NCBI GenBank assembly: GCA_947628305.1
Contig: CANQZG010000015.1
Coordinates: forward strand, 1-64,000
Reading direction: 5' to 3'
From: an uncultured Muribaculaceae bacterium
GTDB lineage: Bacteria > Bacteroidota > Bacteroidia > Bacteroidales > Muribaculaceae
Length of the DNA: 64,000 bases
Within the stretch, counting starts at the first letter, position 1. Every line of letters starts with the position of its first letter. Made by a program: the position numbers and the translations under genes. The notes beneath the pieces are model-generated. The model had not been told where the DNA came from. It made no database searches and saw nothing but the letters and a program-made list of their open reading frames with translations. Of the stretch, positions 44,674 through 54,753 are shown one piece after another.

Positions 44674-47600
44674 TTACAGTATTATGTCCCACACAACAAT
44701 TTTACCTCCAGAAGTCGGATATATTAAGTCATTATATAATTTAGTTCTTGGATTTAAATATGGATGATAACTTGTCTCATATGATTTCGTGAATACATCC
44801 ATACTAAATAACTCTGACCGTCTACTATTATAGTCCTTTTTATGGCTACCATGATGTTTATCCATATATTCAGAACCCAATTTACTTGCATTCACTTCAA
44901 ACCATCTTTGCTTATGCTCAAGTCCGCTCCATCGAGAGGTAAAAGCAGCACTAAGAACGCTTGGTCCTGCAACGAACGGGAAATATAGCAATCCTAATCT
45001 TTGGCTTTGAATATAATGTCCATACTCATGGACATACAAATTATCTTGATAACTTGCCTTATAATCTTTTGGCCCGAACGAATAATGTCCAAGAGTAAAT
45101 GCTTCTTCTCCTGACGTAACATTTGACAAAGCCAACATCCCATCCATATCCGTCACACCATCTATTTTACCGAATAGATTCAAATATTGTGCTGTTACAT
45201 TCCCAGCAAATGAGTTTAATGCACCCCAAGTCCACTTATTTAATATTTGCTTAAAGTTTCCTTTAAACATACCCATGTCGATTTTCCACGCATTAGTAGT
45301 CTTTTTCCATTTATAACAACTCGTATTAAACCCATAATCAATCATGTTTCCTATCCAATCAGTCAGTGCTGCAAATATTACAAACAAAAACTCGCCGTTG
45401 GGGTCGGTGTATTTCAAGGGGTTGTTGAGAGCGTAAGAGTAACGGTTGAAGTTCTGCGTCATCTCCGGCGACTGGACGTATGGGTCAGGCGACAGGAATC
45501 GACCCAAAGCCGGGTCATACAACCGCGCGTTCATATTGATTAACCCGAACATCGGCAAATGCTCGTGACCAGTGTAACCGCGACCAAGGAATGTACCCGG
45601 GTCTTTATCCGGGGCGTATGGTTTCAACGTCGATGGCGAACGCATGCGTCCCCAAGGGTCGTAACTACATTCATCGACGGTATAACCGGCCGAGTCAACC
45701 ACGGCGGTTATGCTTCCCATATAGTCCCGCAAAATATAGTAAGGCTGCGAACTGTTCCTGACCAAGAATCCCGAACCTGAACCGCTCTTGCTAACCACCA
45801 CGGCGACCGCCTTGTAGTAGTCACCTCCGAGATATAACCGCTCGACCGTTCCATCCTCATTACACTCACGTTCATAACAACCGCCAAGGTAGTAACGGGT
45901 CAAGGTCTCTTTGTCACCTGACGAGACTGACATTTTCACCCGGTCATAATCAGCATCATAGACAAATGTCGCGACATTACCGTTCTCCGAGATTGATGCC
46001 GGACGGCTGAACGAGGCATAGGTAATGGCCTGATTACGTAAAGGAACGGCATTCCCCGTCATCGTCACACCTGACATTGCGTAAGGTTTTCCCGTGACAT
46101 TATATTCGTAATCCCCGACATCGCTGCGACTGATGATATTGCCTTTTTCATTATATTCCGATGTAACGTCACCGAATGATATAAGCCGGTTAAGTTCGTC
46201 ATATCCGAAACTCTCATTGGTCTTTCGTAGTTTGTTTGAACGTGACATTAAATTACGCGTCTCGTTGTCAAATACATACGAATGGTTTAACCTGATTTTC
46301 TCATCAAGTTCCTTACGTCTCATACCCGGCTTGACTATCACTTCTTCAATTGCAAGGGAATCTCTGCTTATTGTCCCTCCAAGACCAAGACCGTTTGTCC
46401 CGTTGGTAATGACGGGCGGGAATATCGGACCAGGCTCACCCGGGTCTATAAATTTATACGGTATCTGGACTCTACGCCCCGTGGGAATACCGTAGTTATT
46501 ATATGAATAACTGCGCTCCACCGGGCCGGTGACGACCGATGACGGAAGACCCAACGGGTTTTCACTTTTCAATTTATATATAGTGGTGTTCCCAAGTTTG
46601 ATTTCTGAAAGATGTCCGTTCTGATAGATTCTGTCCTCTATACAGAACAGCATATTGCTTGAAGTATGTACAACCTGGCTTATATTGCCATTCTCGTAAG
46701 AATAAGCCTGCCGGAACCACACTCCGTCAACCGCGATGTCCTTGCGTGATGTCATGCGACCGTATTCGTCGTAGGTAAATTCCCGCGATGTGCCATTGGA
46801 GTTCGCGACCTTTGTCAGCAGCGAGTGTTCATCGTAGGTATAGGTCACTGTAAATTCAGGCGTGATTTTCTGTGACAGACGGTTAAAATTGTCATAGGTA
46901 TACTGAATCTTCTCTCCGTTGGCGTTTACTTCCTTTGACACATTGCCGAACGAGTCATATCCGTATGTCTTTGTCCCGCAACTCGGGTCGGAAATGGATG
47001 TACGGCGACGATATTTGTCATAACCGAACGTTGTCACGATATGGCCGGGAGCGGTCACCGATACCGGCTGTCCGTCGGCATGTAGGGTGTATGTAACAGT
47101 CCCGCCCGGGTCTGCGACCGAAACGAGGTGGTTCTGTGCATCGTATGTCTTTGTTGTGGTGACGTTGTCAGCGGTTGTGATTATCGATGTTTTATTGTAA
47201 GAATATGATTTCCAACGACCTGAAGCCTCCTCCACTCTCGACAGTCGGTTATGATTGTCGTAGGTGTAATAGGTCGGGTAATTATTGTTTTCCTTAGTTG
47301 TCGGCAAGGAAACTGTACTGATTTCACCGTTTGCGCCATACGCCCGGTCGGTCTTTAGGATTGCCCCGTCAAATCGCGTCTCTCCATCGGCGGTAACCCG
47401 ATTCAGACGGTCATAATATTTGATTTCCGAGGGACGCCCTGTCTGTGATTTAGTTTCGGAATACACCATCAACGGCGTGTTTGAAATCCATGAATATCCA
47501 GTAGAGGACACAACTCCGTCAGGTGCGGTCGATGATTTCTCTCGCCCGAAAGCGTCATATTGAAATGATGTCACGCCACCGAAGCAGTCGGTCTTGGTCG

Positions 47601-50600
47601 CAATACGGCCATTGGCATCGTAGGTATATGTCTCTATAAGCCCCTTTGGGTCTGTCACATTGGTGACACGCCCCATTGTATCATATTCTCGCAATGTTTT
47701 CAACAAAACGGCGGAATCATACCGTCTCTCACCCTCCGTGAGTTTATTCCCGTATGAATCGTAGGTGAATTCCTCATGTTTCACCAAGTTCCCGTCAATA
47801 TACTGATTTTGAACGCCGGGCAGTCCACGGTCGAATCCTGACAACTTGGTTTCTTCAACGTAGGTAAAGCCACCACGGGTCGTAGTCATTTTCTTTTCTT
47901 TCAACAGTCCGAGCATATACCCGCGTCCGTCACAATCGTTATTGATGTAGGCGCTCTCTGTCCTTACATGTATACCTCCAGTCAACGATTTGGCCTCATT
48001 TATAGGATTACCGTAACCGTCACTGACAATAGCGGTCGTTGACGATATGTCTTTCAAAAGGTCTTTTTCAACCTTTTCAGTAAGAGTTACACTTACCCTT
48101 TTATCCGATTTACGGTCTATTGAATACTTGTATGAATTGTCCGATATATTTGTCAGGTCACGGGTCAATACCGAGAAATTGAACGGGTCATAATATTGCT
48201 CGGAATGCTCGCCTTTGGAATTATCTGAAATCACCTTACTGAAACCCGTAAATCCAAGTCCCTGGCGATGCATTATGCCGTTTTCATATTTATAGGTACT
48301 GTATTCCTGCTTTCGCCCACCCTCCCAGGTCTCACTAATCGTCAACACCGGTAGCTGTTCATTTACATTGATATATGGGAAAGTGGCATTTGCGCCCATA
48401 CTATAGACCTCGCTGTTCTCGCCGATGATTTCATATTGGTTTTTCTCAACCGCGCCAAGGCTTGTAACCATGCCCGTGAGCAATGTTGACTGTTTGATGT
48501 TGTCGGAGAACGAGTAACATGTGGCCTTTCCCTTGTCAAGGCTGACTAACTGGGAGAATGTGTTACGCGAATTTATGTCAGTTGAAGCCAATGCCGAATT
48601 TTTAGCAGGAAAAGCGGTCGTTGCAGCATATTCCAACTTATTGCGTTTAGCCAGGTATGTCTCAAATTTATTTGCATCATATTTAATCAGGTCGGTCAAA
48701 CCGTCCCCGTTGATATCCTGCACAATGAACCCTATCTCATTATCATCGGGATAGCTGACACAGGAGAACGTCGATTTTTCAAACGTCCCATCCCCGCGTG
48801 AGTTATAGACAGTCCATACATTAGAGTCTGAACCTCTGACCGGGGAAATGAGCAAATCCATGCATTCGTCACCGTTCAATTCTATCGGGAAATATCGCCG
48901 GTCCTTCAGCATGTCCAAATTTATATCAGCATAGGTACTAACATGTTTAGCAATTAGTGTTCCGTATTGCGATTCAAAGGAATATACACTCAATCCATCT
49001 TTATCAATATGACAGATGTCAGTTTTCCCGTCTCCGTCATAATCCATGGTTATTAATTTGTCTGACTTATTCTCATTAGCTATTGCATCAGTTTGATACT
49101 TGAATCCCGTAAATTCATACCGATATGGAAAGATATGATATAATGGGGTCACCTTATCGTTAATGATATCAAAAATAAAGAATGAGGAACTATAAAAAAC
49201 ATTCCCTAACGGTTCGTGAACAAGAGCCGCTAAAACCTCAAGTTTCCCATCTCCGTCAAAATCCCCTGTATAGAAAAATTTAGGATGTGGAACAGCCGAA
49301 TGAAGTTCCTCCCCCGGTAATCCCGGCAATTTAAAACTGCATTCATGATACTTGGAAAGACCGTTATAAGGATTGGCCTTATACAATGTAAAGATTATTT
49401 CTTCCTCGTCAATCCCACCGACATTATTTATTTTGACTATTGACTCCCCCTGTTTACCCTCAACGTCAGCACACATTATGTCAACAAAACCTTCTCCAGC
49501 AACAAGATTAGGCATCGGAGCAGCATATATATCGGTCAGTCGAGTATATAAAAAGATTTTATCATCTTCGGAGTATTGATTTTTTAGACATAATTTATTG
49601 TTTTTATCCGTCGAGACATAATAAGACATGTAATTAGGGACAACTATCAAGCCATCATTTCCTGTTTCATAATCGAACTTACCTCGTTCCACCCTGATTT
49701 TATCGGGTGATTCAGGTTCATACCATTCCAACAGTTGTGTTGTCACAGTCGCATACTCTGAAACGGTATTTCCGTCACCATAATAAAATTGGATTGGATT
49801 ATACGATTCATCCCCGGCTTTCATGTAAACTTCTCCAAGTAAAACACAATTATGATGATTAGAGTATGTGAATTCATATCTCCTCAATTGTTTCTCTCCA
49901 AGATTACATGCTATAAACATCAGAAGTTCTTGCTTTACTGACTTAATTCCAGCATTATATGCAATCTCATTCTGAAAAATTGAGGTCTCATATTGAAAAT
50001 TCACCGAAAACCCAAGATATTCAATCTTCGAAATAACGTAATCATTCTGATGCAAAGTTCGATATTGGTAGGAAATCACATTGCCACGTGGGTCTTGCAA
50101 TGACATTAAATGGTATTCCAATGATTTGTTTCCGCCTCCAAACCCGACATAAACCCCATAATTCCCGTCAGGATAAAACACTTCAAATCTACTTAACACA
50201 CCTCCGGGTCGACTGGCTTTCACCTTTATGTTTCCACTTACAGTCTCATATAAAACGCTGTCACCCCATTCTTCGATAACCACAAGCCGGTTACCGTCAA
50301 GGCTAAACGAATCGCTGTAATCAAACTTTATACCCTCGGTCTTACCATCGTAATAGATATTTTTTCCCTCTCTCGTTATCTTGGAGAGACCGCTTATAGA
50401 CCATCCTGTCCCGAGATATTCACCATTCCCTTGCTGGCTATTATACACCAGTTTTAGTTCAGGCGCAAATCCATTGATTCCCGGATAGAGTTCAAGCGGG
50501 ATTTCGTATGTCTTAGCCCCCGAAGGTGACACACCCGGGGTTATTGGTATCTGCCCGACAGCCTTGGATTGGCCTATTGCCCCTGAAGTAGGGACGTAGG

Positions 50601-50763
50601 AATTCACAACACCATCTGCCACACTTCTTGCCTTTACCCGGTTCGAGGCGTTATGCACAGGCAGGCTATCAGGGTTCAGACGGCACACCTTTATATCCTG
50701 AGCCAAAGCAGTGAACCCACAAAGCAGTGAGATTATCGCAAATATATGTATCCTGATTTTCAT
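44674..50763 (-). CDS. giant secreted RHS/YD-repeat protein with variable HEYGH tail
   Basis: A 2029-residue secreted protein with a signal peptide (MKIRIHIFAIISLLCGFTALA). The N-terminal SpvB/TcdB-like region (about 60-350) is followed by FG-GAP-type Ca-binding repeats (GDFDGDG, MDYDGDG, VQDINGDG; about 520-730). RHS/YD repeats run from about 1030 to 1780 (YTYDANGR, FQYDAFGR, YTYDNHNR, YGYDSFGN). The RHS core ends ARLYDPALGRFLSPDP then NPLKYTDPNGE near 1791. The last 238 residues (44677-45390) are AT-rich and unlike the core; HEYGH at 1912-1916, with a downstream Glu in RWFEVNASKLG, resembles a zinc metallopeptidase. RHS shells normally encapsulate a C-terminal toxin, so this tail is the candidate effector. 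Not shown: autocleavage or toxicity. Confidence 0.85.
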   Translation of the reverse strand: MKIRIHIFAIISLLCGFTALAQDIKVCRLNPDSLPVHNASNRVKARSVADGVVNSYVPTSGAIGQSKAVGQIPITPGVSPSGAKTYEIPLELYPGINGFAPELKLVYNSQQGNGEYLGTGWSISGLSKITREGKNIYYDGKTEGIKFDYSDSFSLDGNRLVVIEEWGDSVLYETVSGNIKVKASRPGGVLSRFEVFYPDGNYGVYVGFGGGNKSLEYHLMSLQDPRGNVISYQYRTLHQNDYVISKIEYLGFSVNFQYETSIFQNEIAYNAGIKSVKQELLMFIACNLGEKQLRRYEFTYSNHHNCVLLGEVYMKAGDESYNPIQFYYGDGNTVSEYATVTTQLLEWYEPESPDKIRVERGKFDYETGNDGLIVVPNYMSYYVSTDKNNKLCLKNQYSEDDKIFLYTRLTDIYAAPMPNLVAGEGFVDIMCADVEGKQGESIVKINNVGGIDEEEIIFTLYKANPYNGLSKYHECSFKLPGLPGEELHSAVPHPKFFYTGDFDGDGKLEVLAALVHEPLGNVFYSSSFFIFDIINDKVTPLYHIFPYRYEFTGFKYQTDAIANENKSDKLITMDYDGDGKTDICHIDKDGLSVYSFESQYGTLIAKHVSTYADINLDMLKDRRYFPIELNGDECMDLLISPVRGSDSNVWTVYNSRGDGTFEKSTFSCVSYPDDNEIGFIVQDINGDGLTDLIKYDANKFETYLAKRNKLEYAATTAFPAKNSALASTDINSRNTFSQLVSLDKGKATCYSFSDNIKQSTLLTGMVTSLGAVEKNQYEIIGENSEVYSMGANATFPYINVNEQLPVLTISETWEGGRKQEYSTYKYENGIMHRQGLGFTGFSKVISDNSKGEHSEQYYDPFNFSVLTRDLTNISDNSYKYSIDRKSDKRVSVTLTEKVEKDLLKDISSTTAIVSDGYGNPINEAKSLTGGIHVRTESAYINNDCDGRGYMLGLLKEKKMTTTRGGFTYVEETKLSGFDRGLPGVQNQYIDGNLVKHEEFTYDSYGNKLTEGERRYDSAVLLKTLREYDTMGRVTNVTDPKGLIETYTYDANGRIATKTDCFGGVTSFQYDAFGREKSSTAPDGVVSSTGYSWISNTPLMVYSETKSQTGRPSEIKYYDRLNRVTADGETRFDGAILKTDRAYGANGEISTVSLPTTKENNNYPTYYTYDNHNRLSRVEEASGRWKSYSYNKTSIITTADNVTTTKTYDAQNHLVSVADPGGTVTYTLHADGQPVSVTAPGHIVTTFGYDKYRRRTSISDPSCGTKTYGYDSFGNVSKEVNANGEKIQYTYDNFNRLSQKITPEFTVTYTYDEHSLLTKVANSNGTSREFTYDEYGRMTSRKDIAVDGVWFRQAYSYENGNISQVVHTSSNMLFCIEDRIYQNGHLSEIKLGNTTIYKLKSENPLGLPSSVVTGPVERSYSYNNYGIPTGRRVQIPYKFIDPGEPGPIFPPVITNGTNGLGLGGTISRDSLAIEEVIVKPGMRRKELDEKIRLNHSYVFDNETRNLMSRSNKLRKTNESFGYDELNRLISFGDVTSEYNEKGNIISRSDVGDYEYNVTGKPYAMSGVTMTGNAVPLRNQAITYASFSRPASISENGNVATFVYDADYDRVKMSVSSGDKETLTRYYLGGCYERECNEDGTVERLYLGGDYYKAVAVVVSKSGSGSGFLVRNSSQPYYILRDYMGSITAVVDSAGYTVDECSYDPWGRMRSPSTLKPYAPDKDPGTFLGRGYTGHEHLPMFGLINMNARLYDPALGRFLSPDPYVQSPEMTQNFNRYSYALNNPLKYTDPNGEFLFVIFAALTDWIGNMIDYGFNTSCYKWKKTTNAWKIDMGMFKGNFKQILNKWTWGALNSFAGNVTAQYLNLFGKIDGVTDMDGMLALSNVTSGEEAFTLGHYSFGPKDYKASYQDNLYVHEYGHYIQSQRLGLLYFPFVAGPSVLSAAFTSRWSGLEHKQRWFEVNASKLGSEYMDKHHGSHKKDYNSRRSELFSMDVFTKSYETSYHPYLNPRTKLYNDLIYPTSGGKIVVWDIIL

Positions 50764-50767
50764 AGTA

Positions 50768-51190
50768 TCATTCCTTTATTACTTTATAAGATGTCCGCTC
50801 CCCGTTGATTTGTACAACGAGCAGATATATCCCCGACGGTGTATCGGAGAGGTCAAAGTCCATCGAGGTCTCACCTTTGGCAGTCTGTAAAAGCGTACCT
50901 GACATCGAAAACAACGAGACCGATTCGACCGAGGGTGAACCGGCCTGAATCTCGACATGCAACATCCCCTTGGTCGGATTGGGTGAAAATGATATGTTGA
51001 TTCCCGCGACCCTGTCGTCCAACCGTTCTCCGCCCCGTGAACGTTGTTGTCCCTGACGTGGTGTCTCGATACGTATTTCGCGTAAAACACGGTTACCCGC
51101 AGCGTCGTAACTGTAGGTCAGTGCGTTATCAGCGTTGAGGCCAATGGCTGCAAACATGAGAGTGACGAGGGTTATTATCGGCTTTTTCAT
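50768..51190 (-). CDS. YD-repeat mini-protein with T9SS sorting domain
   Basis: A 140-residue protein. Signal peptide, then one isolated YD repeat (YSYDAAGNRVLRE), a basic Gln/Arg-rich linker, and a type A T9SS C-terminal sorting domain (ISFSPNPTKGMLHVEI, VSLFSMSGTLLQ, LSDTPSGIYLLVVQ, KVIKE). It is 4 nt upstream of the RHS gene on the same strand and first in the operon. It should be exported across the outer membrane by T9SS. It looks like a leftover or companion RHS end carrying the sorting signal that the large RHS protein lacks. Confidence 0.75.
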   Translation of the reverse strand: MKKPIITLVTLMFAAIGLNADNALTYSYDAAGNRVLREIRIETPRQGQQRSRGGERLDDRVAGINISFSPNPTKGMLHVEIQAGSPSVESVSLFSMSGTLLQTAKGETSMDFDLSDTPSGIYLLVVQINGERTSYKVIKE

Positions 51191-51221
51191 GGGCGAAAGG
51201 GCGGTTTAATGTCTCCAATCG

Positions 51222-51229
51222 CAAATATA
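51222..51229 (-). promoter_or_regulatory. RHS operon promoter (-7 box)
   Basis: TATATTTG followed by CGAT on the minus strand, about 31 nt before the ATG at 51190. The only good promoter found for the nine genes 41153-51190. Confidence 0.6.
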
Positions 51230-51349
51230 AACATTTTTTAATACCCGCCAAGCATTTGATGCCATTTTTTTGCAAAACAGCACCGAAACATCAGGATTTA
51301 ACGCCGATAGGTTAATTCCGCTTTCAATTTAACACGACAAGCAATCAAC

Positions 51350-51394
51350 ATAAAAACAGGCAGGGTGTCACACCAATGTCGGTGTGACACCCTG
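51350..51394 (-). terminator. M16 peptidase terminator
   Basis: Perfect 14-bp stem (51361-51374 with 51381-51394), 6-nt loop, minus-strand tail CCTGTTTTTATG. It insulates the peptidase gene from the RHS operon downstream. Confidence 0.8.
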
Positions 51395-51420
51395 TCGGTA
51401 TTGTGAATAATATTGTGGGG

Positions 51421-54255
51421 TTATTGCTCGGGGGCGAGAAGAACGACGCGGTAGTTGTTCTGTGCGTTGAGGTCACGCATGAATTTCTGGACATCATCGA
51501 CGGTAACGGAGTTAACGACCTCGACATCGCCGTTGAACGTGTCGACACCGTTCTGGAGATAACCGGCAATTGCCGACAACCAGGGTGAGTTCTTCTCATG
51601 GTTCTCGGTGTAACTCTTGACCATGAATTCCTTGACTTTGTTAAGTTCCTCGGGCTTGATGTTTTTCGTCATGTTCTCAAACTCATCGGCGATGAATGTC
51701 AGGACGGTATCCTGCATTTCAGGTTTCATCGGGAATGCCGACTGGATGATGGCATTGTTCTGCCCGACACGCTGCAACGAGCCGCTCGCGCCTATTGAAT
51801 AAACGGCACCCATGTCCTCACGGACAGTGTCAAGGAGTCGTTTAGACAGAATCTGTCCGGCAATCGATGCAAGTACACGGTTCTTGGGGGTATAGGGAAG
51901 TTTAGCCATATCAGAGATGAATACCCATGTCTGCGGGGTCTCCATCTTGGCTGTGTATTTATCGGTAGCCGAACCCTCCTTGATTAACAGGTCGGGGTTG
52001 TACTTGTCGATTTTCTTCACAGCCTTCTTAGGGTTGCCGGGCAGCGATGCGATATATTGCTCAACCAACGGACGGAGCACATTCTCATCGACATTGCCGA
52101 CGAACACAAACGTATAGTCGGCTGCATTTTCTGTCATCTTGTGAGCGATTTCAACGATTTGCTCACGTGACGCACCGTTGACTGCGTCAACGCTAAGGCT
52201 GCGGCGACGGGGCGAGTTGTAAAGTGTCTCGTTCAATTTGGTATAGAAAATATACTGCGGATTCTTTTCCTGGTTCTTCAGAATACCGCTGTAGGTGTTC
52301 TGGAGAGCCTGGAATTCCTCGGGCGAGAAATTGATGTCCTTGAATCCCATGTAGAGGATTTCCATGAACGTGGGGAGGTCCTTGGGGGTGGTTGAGCCTT
52401 CGAATTCACGGGTGTAGTTGGAGAATGACGGCTCGAAGTTAACCTGCTTCCCTGCGAGATATTTCTGAAGGTCGCTGTTGGTGTAGGAGCCAAGGCCACA
52501 CGAATTGAGCGCAACGGGCATGAATATCATCGAGTTGGCGTAGGTGTCGGGAATGTCGGCATAACCGCCGAGCGCGCCGGCATATACCAGGATTTCGTCT
52601 TCCTTGAACTTGGTTTTCTTAACAATCACTTTCGCGCCGTTTGACAGCGTCCACTCGGTTGCACCCCATTGCTTGTTCTCGGTTGTCTTTGTGATTTTGC
52701 CGGGTTTGGGTAGCTGCGGGATGAGCGGCTCGCTCTTTACCTCGTCAACGTAAGCCTCGATATTCTCGTTATCAACCGAGCCCATAACTGCTGCAAAAGA
52801 TTCCTCGGTGGGGTATTTCTGCCCTTCTTTCTCGGTGAGGAGAGCGAGAAGCACACGGTTGTCGGCCGTCACAAGTTCCTTAAGCTGTTCGTTGATTGCC
52901 TGAACCGGCAACATTGAAGCGTAACGCTTGGAAATCTCCACGTCCTTCTCAACACCGGGGATTGGCTCTCCGTCGATAAACGAGCGAACATACTCCTTGA
53001 TATAACTTCCGTTCTCACGGGTATTACGGTTATTATAGGTCTTGTCAAGGTAAGATATATACTCGTCGCGTGCACGGTCATACTCGCTTTGGGTGAACCC
53101 TCCGCGGACAGCACGCAGCAATTCTCGGTAAATCGCCCCGACGACAGGCTCAAGGTTGTCATCCTTGGCGATACCCGTGATTGTCAGCGCGTCCTTTGTC
53201 TTGGCGAGGAAATAGTCGTCATATCCGGCGTATGCGGCCGCGAACGGCGCATCAGGCTTAGATGATATGTCACTGAAACGATTGTTGAGCATCGAGGTTA
53301 TCATGTGCATCACATAGTCCATGACATAGTTCATCTCGGTGTTCTTCAACTGCGCGGGCAGAGGGTCGGTCAGGAAGAACAGTTGCACGATATTGTTGGT
53401 CTGCTCAGGGTCATGCCCAATAGCGTAAAGAGTACCCTTGTGGTCGGCAATGGGTTCGTATGTACGCTCGGCGGCATTCTCTGGCATCTCGATTTCAGAG
53501 AACATCTCCTTGATTTTACCCTCGATTCGGTCAACATCGATGTCTCCCACAACAAGGATTGCCTGCTGGTCGGGACGATACCATTTCTCATAGTAATCAC
53601 GCAATGCCTGTGGCGGGAAGTTGTCGACCACATCCATTGTCCCGATGGGTAGACGGTAACCGTAACGGCTGCCAGGATACATCTTGGGAAGCACCTTTTC
53701 AAGGATGCGCATCTGCCCTACCATCGAGCGACGCCATTCCTGATGAATCACACCGCGCTCCTTGTCTATTTCCTTGGGGTCGAGCGTGAGGTCGTTGGCC
53801 CAGTCATGCAAAATCAGTAGACAGGAATCCTGAACACTCTCACGTGCGATAGGCACATTGGAGATATTATACACCGTTTCGTCAACGCCTGTATAGGCAT
53901 TGAGGTTCTGACCGAACTTGACACCCACAGTTTCAAGCCAGTGAATGATATTGTTTCCGGGGAAATGGGTCGTACCGTTGAAACACATGTGCTCAAGGAA
54001 GTGAGCCAGACCACGCTGGTTATCCTCCTCCAAAGCCGAACCCACTTTCTGGGCGATATAAAAATCGGCCTGTCCCTTGGGGTACTCATTGTGACGAATG
54101 TAATAGGTAAGGCCGTTAGGCAATTTGCCGATACGAACAGCCGAGTCGACCGGGAGTTGCGGAACTTGTGAGAAATCCTGTGCCGACACGGCAAAAGGAC
54201 ACATCACAAGTGCCAACAACATAAAAGTCAACGTTTTGAATGACATTTTCATCAT
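51421..54255 (-). CDS. M16 (pitrilysin/insulinase) zinc peptidase
   Basis: A 944-residue exported peptidase with signal peptide to AVSAQ. The inverted zinc motif HFLEH is at 85-89. About 75 residues later the third ligand region DKERGVIHQEW follows. Two M16 halves (about 40-480 and 520-930), the second lacking HxxEH as usual for the inactive half. It probably degrades peptides in the periplasm or at the surface. Transcribed alone from a TAAATTTG box at 54349-54342. Confidence 0.9.
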   Translation of the reverse strand: MMKMSFKTLTFMLLALVMCPFAVSAQDFSQVPQLPVDSAVRIGKLPNGLTYYIRHNEYPKGQADFYIAQKVGSALEEDNQRGLAHFLEHMCFNGTTHFPGNNIIHWLETVGVKFGQNLNAYTGVDETVYNISNVPIARESVQDSCLLILHDWANDLTLDPKEIDKERGVIHQEWRRSMVGQMRILEKVLPKMYPGSRYGYRLPIGTMDVVDNFPPQALRDYYEKWYRPDQQAILVVGDIDVDRIEGKIKEMFSEIEMPENAAERTYEPIADHKGTLYAIGHDPEQTNNIVQLFFLTDPLPAQLKNTEMNYVMDYVMHMITSMLNNRFSDISSKPDAPFAAAYAGYDDYFLAKTKDALTITGIAKDDNLEPVVGAIYRELLRAVRGGFTQSEYDRARDEYISYLDKTYNNRNTRENGSYIKEYVRSFIDGEPIPGVEKDVEISKRYASMLPVQAINEQLKELVTADNRVLLALLTEKEGQKYPTEESFAAVMGSVDNENIEAYVDEVKSEPLIPQLPKPGKITKTTENKQWGATEWTLSNGAKVIVKKTKFKEDEILVYAGALGGYADIPDTYANSMIFMPVALNSCGLGSYTNSDLQKYLAGKQVNFEPSFSNYTREFEGSTTPKDLPTFMEILYMGFKDINFSPEEFQALQNTYSGILKNQEKNPQYIFYTKLNETLYNSPRRRSLSVDAVNGASREQIVEIAHKMTENAADYTFVFVGNVDENVLRPLVEQYIASLPGNPKKAVKKIDKYNPDLLIKEGSATDKYTAKMETPQTWVFISDMAKLPYTPKNRVLASIAGQILSKRLLDTVREDMGAVYSIGASGSLQRVGQNNAIIQSAFPMKPEMQDTVLTFIADEFENMTKNIKPEELNKVKEFMVKSYTENHEKNSPWLSAIAGYLQNGVDTFNGDVEVVNSVTVDDVQKFMRDLNAQNNYRVVLLAPEQ

Positions 54256-54341
54256 TGATTCTATGATTAAATTAAAATAAGTGATTACAGATTCTCATCA
54301 ATAAGACGCACAAAGTCGCTGATAGTTACAATAACAAGTCA

Positions 54342-54349
54342 CAAATTTA
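54342..54349 (-). promoter_or_regulatory. M16 peptidase promoter (-7 box)
   Basis: TAAATTTG followed by TGAC on the minus strand; leader about 80 nt. Confidence 0.5.
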
Positions 54350-54445
54350 CACATTTTTTCGCCATTGGAGACCAACCAACTCCGATTAATCTTTTTCCAT
54401 TGCATTATTGTTTATATCCTGTAACCAAATAAACTGGATTTGAAA

Positions 54446-54742
54446 ATGAATACATACGAAGATTTAATCCAAAGCAAGCCGGTAGTGCTCGTAGAGTTTT
54501 ACGCAACCTGGTGCCCCCACTGCCGACGCATGGAACCGATAGTGAAAGACCTGAAAGAACTGCTCGATGGACGTGCCGATGTTTATCAACTCGACATCGA
54601 CCGTAATGAGGATATTTGCAACCGGGAGGAAATCACCAGCACACCCACATTCATTATTTACCGCGACGGGCGCGAGGTGTGGCGATACAGCGGTGAGGCC
54701 AACGGAAACACACTGCTTGAAAAAGTAGAATCATTCCTGTAG
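54446..54742 (+). CDS. thioredoxin-like protein
   Basis: A 98-residue thioredoxin fold with the active site WCPHC (Cys23, Cys26), VVLVEFYA before it and the cis-Pro in STPTFIIY. CPHC (not CGPC) is DsbA-like, which suits oxidative chemistry. No signal peptide. ATG 54446 is preferred to the in-frame TTG at 54440. It is 11 nt upstream of a VKOR gene and probably serves as its redox partner. Confidence 0.87.
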   Translation: MNTYEDLIQSKPVVLVEFYATWCPHCRRMEPIVKDLKELLDGRADVYQLDIDRNEDICNREEITSTPTFIIYRDGREVWRYSGEANGNTLLEKVESFL

Positions 54743-54753
54743 CTGTCCACGGC

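Noticed and set aside
45247-45543. Plus-strand open frames inside the RHS gene
   Set aside because: They mirror the RHS coding strand and have no independent support.
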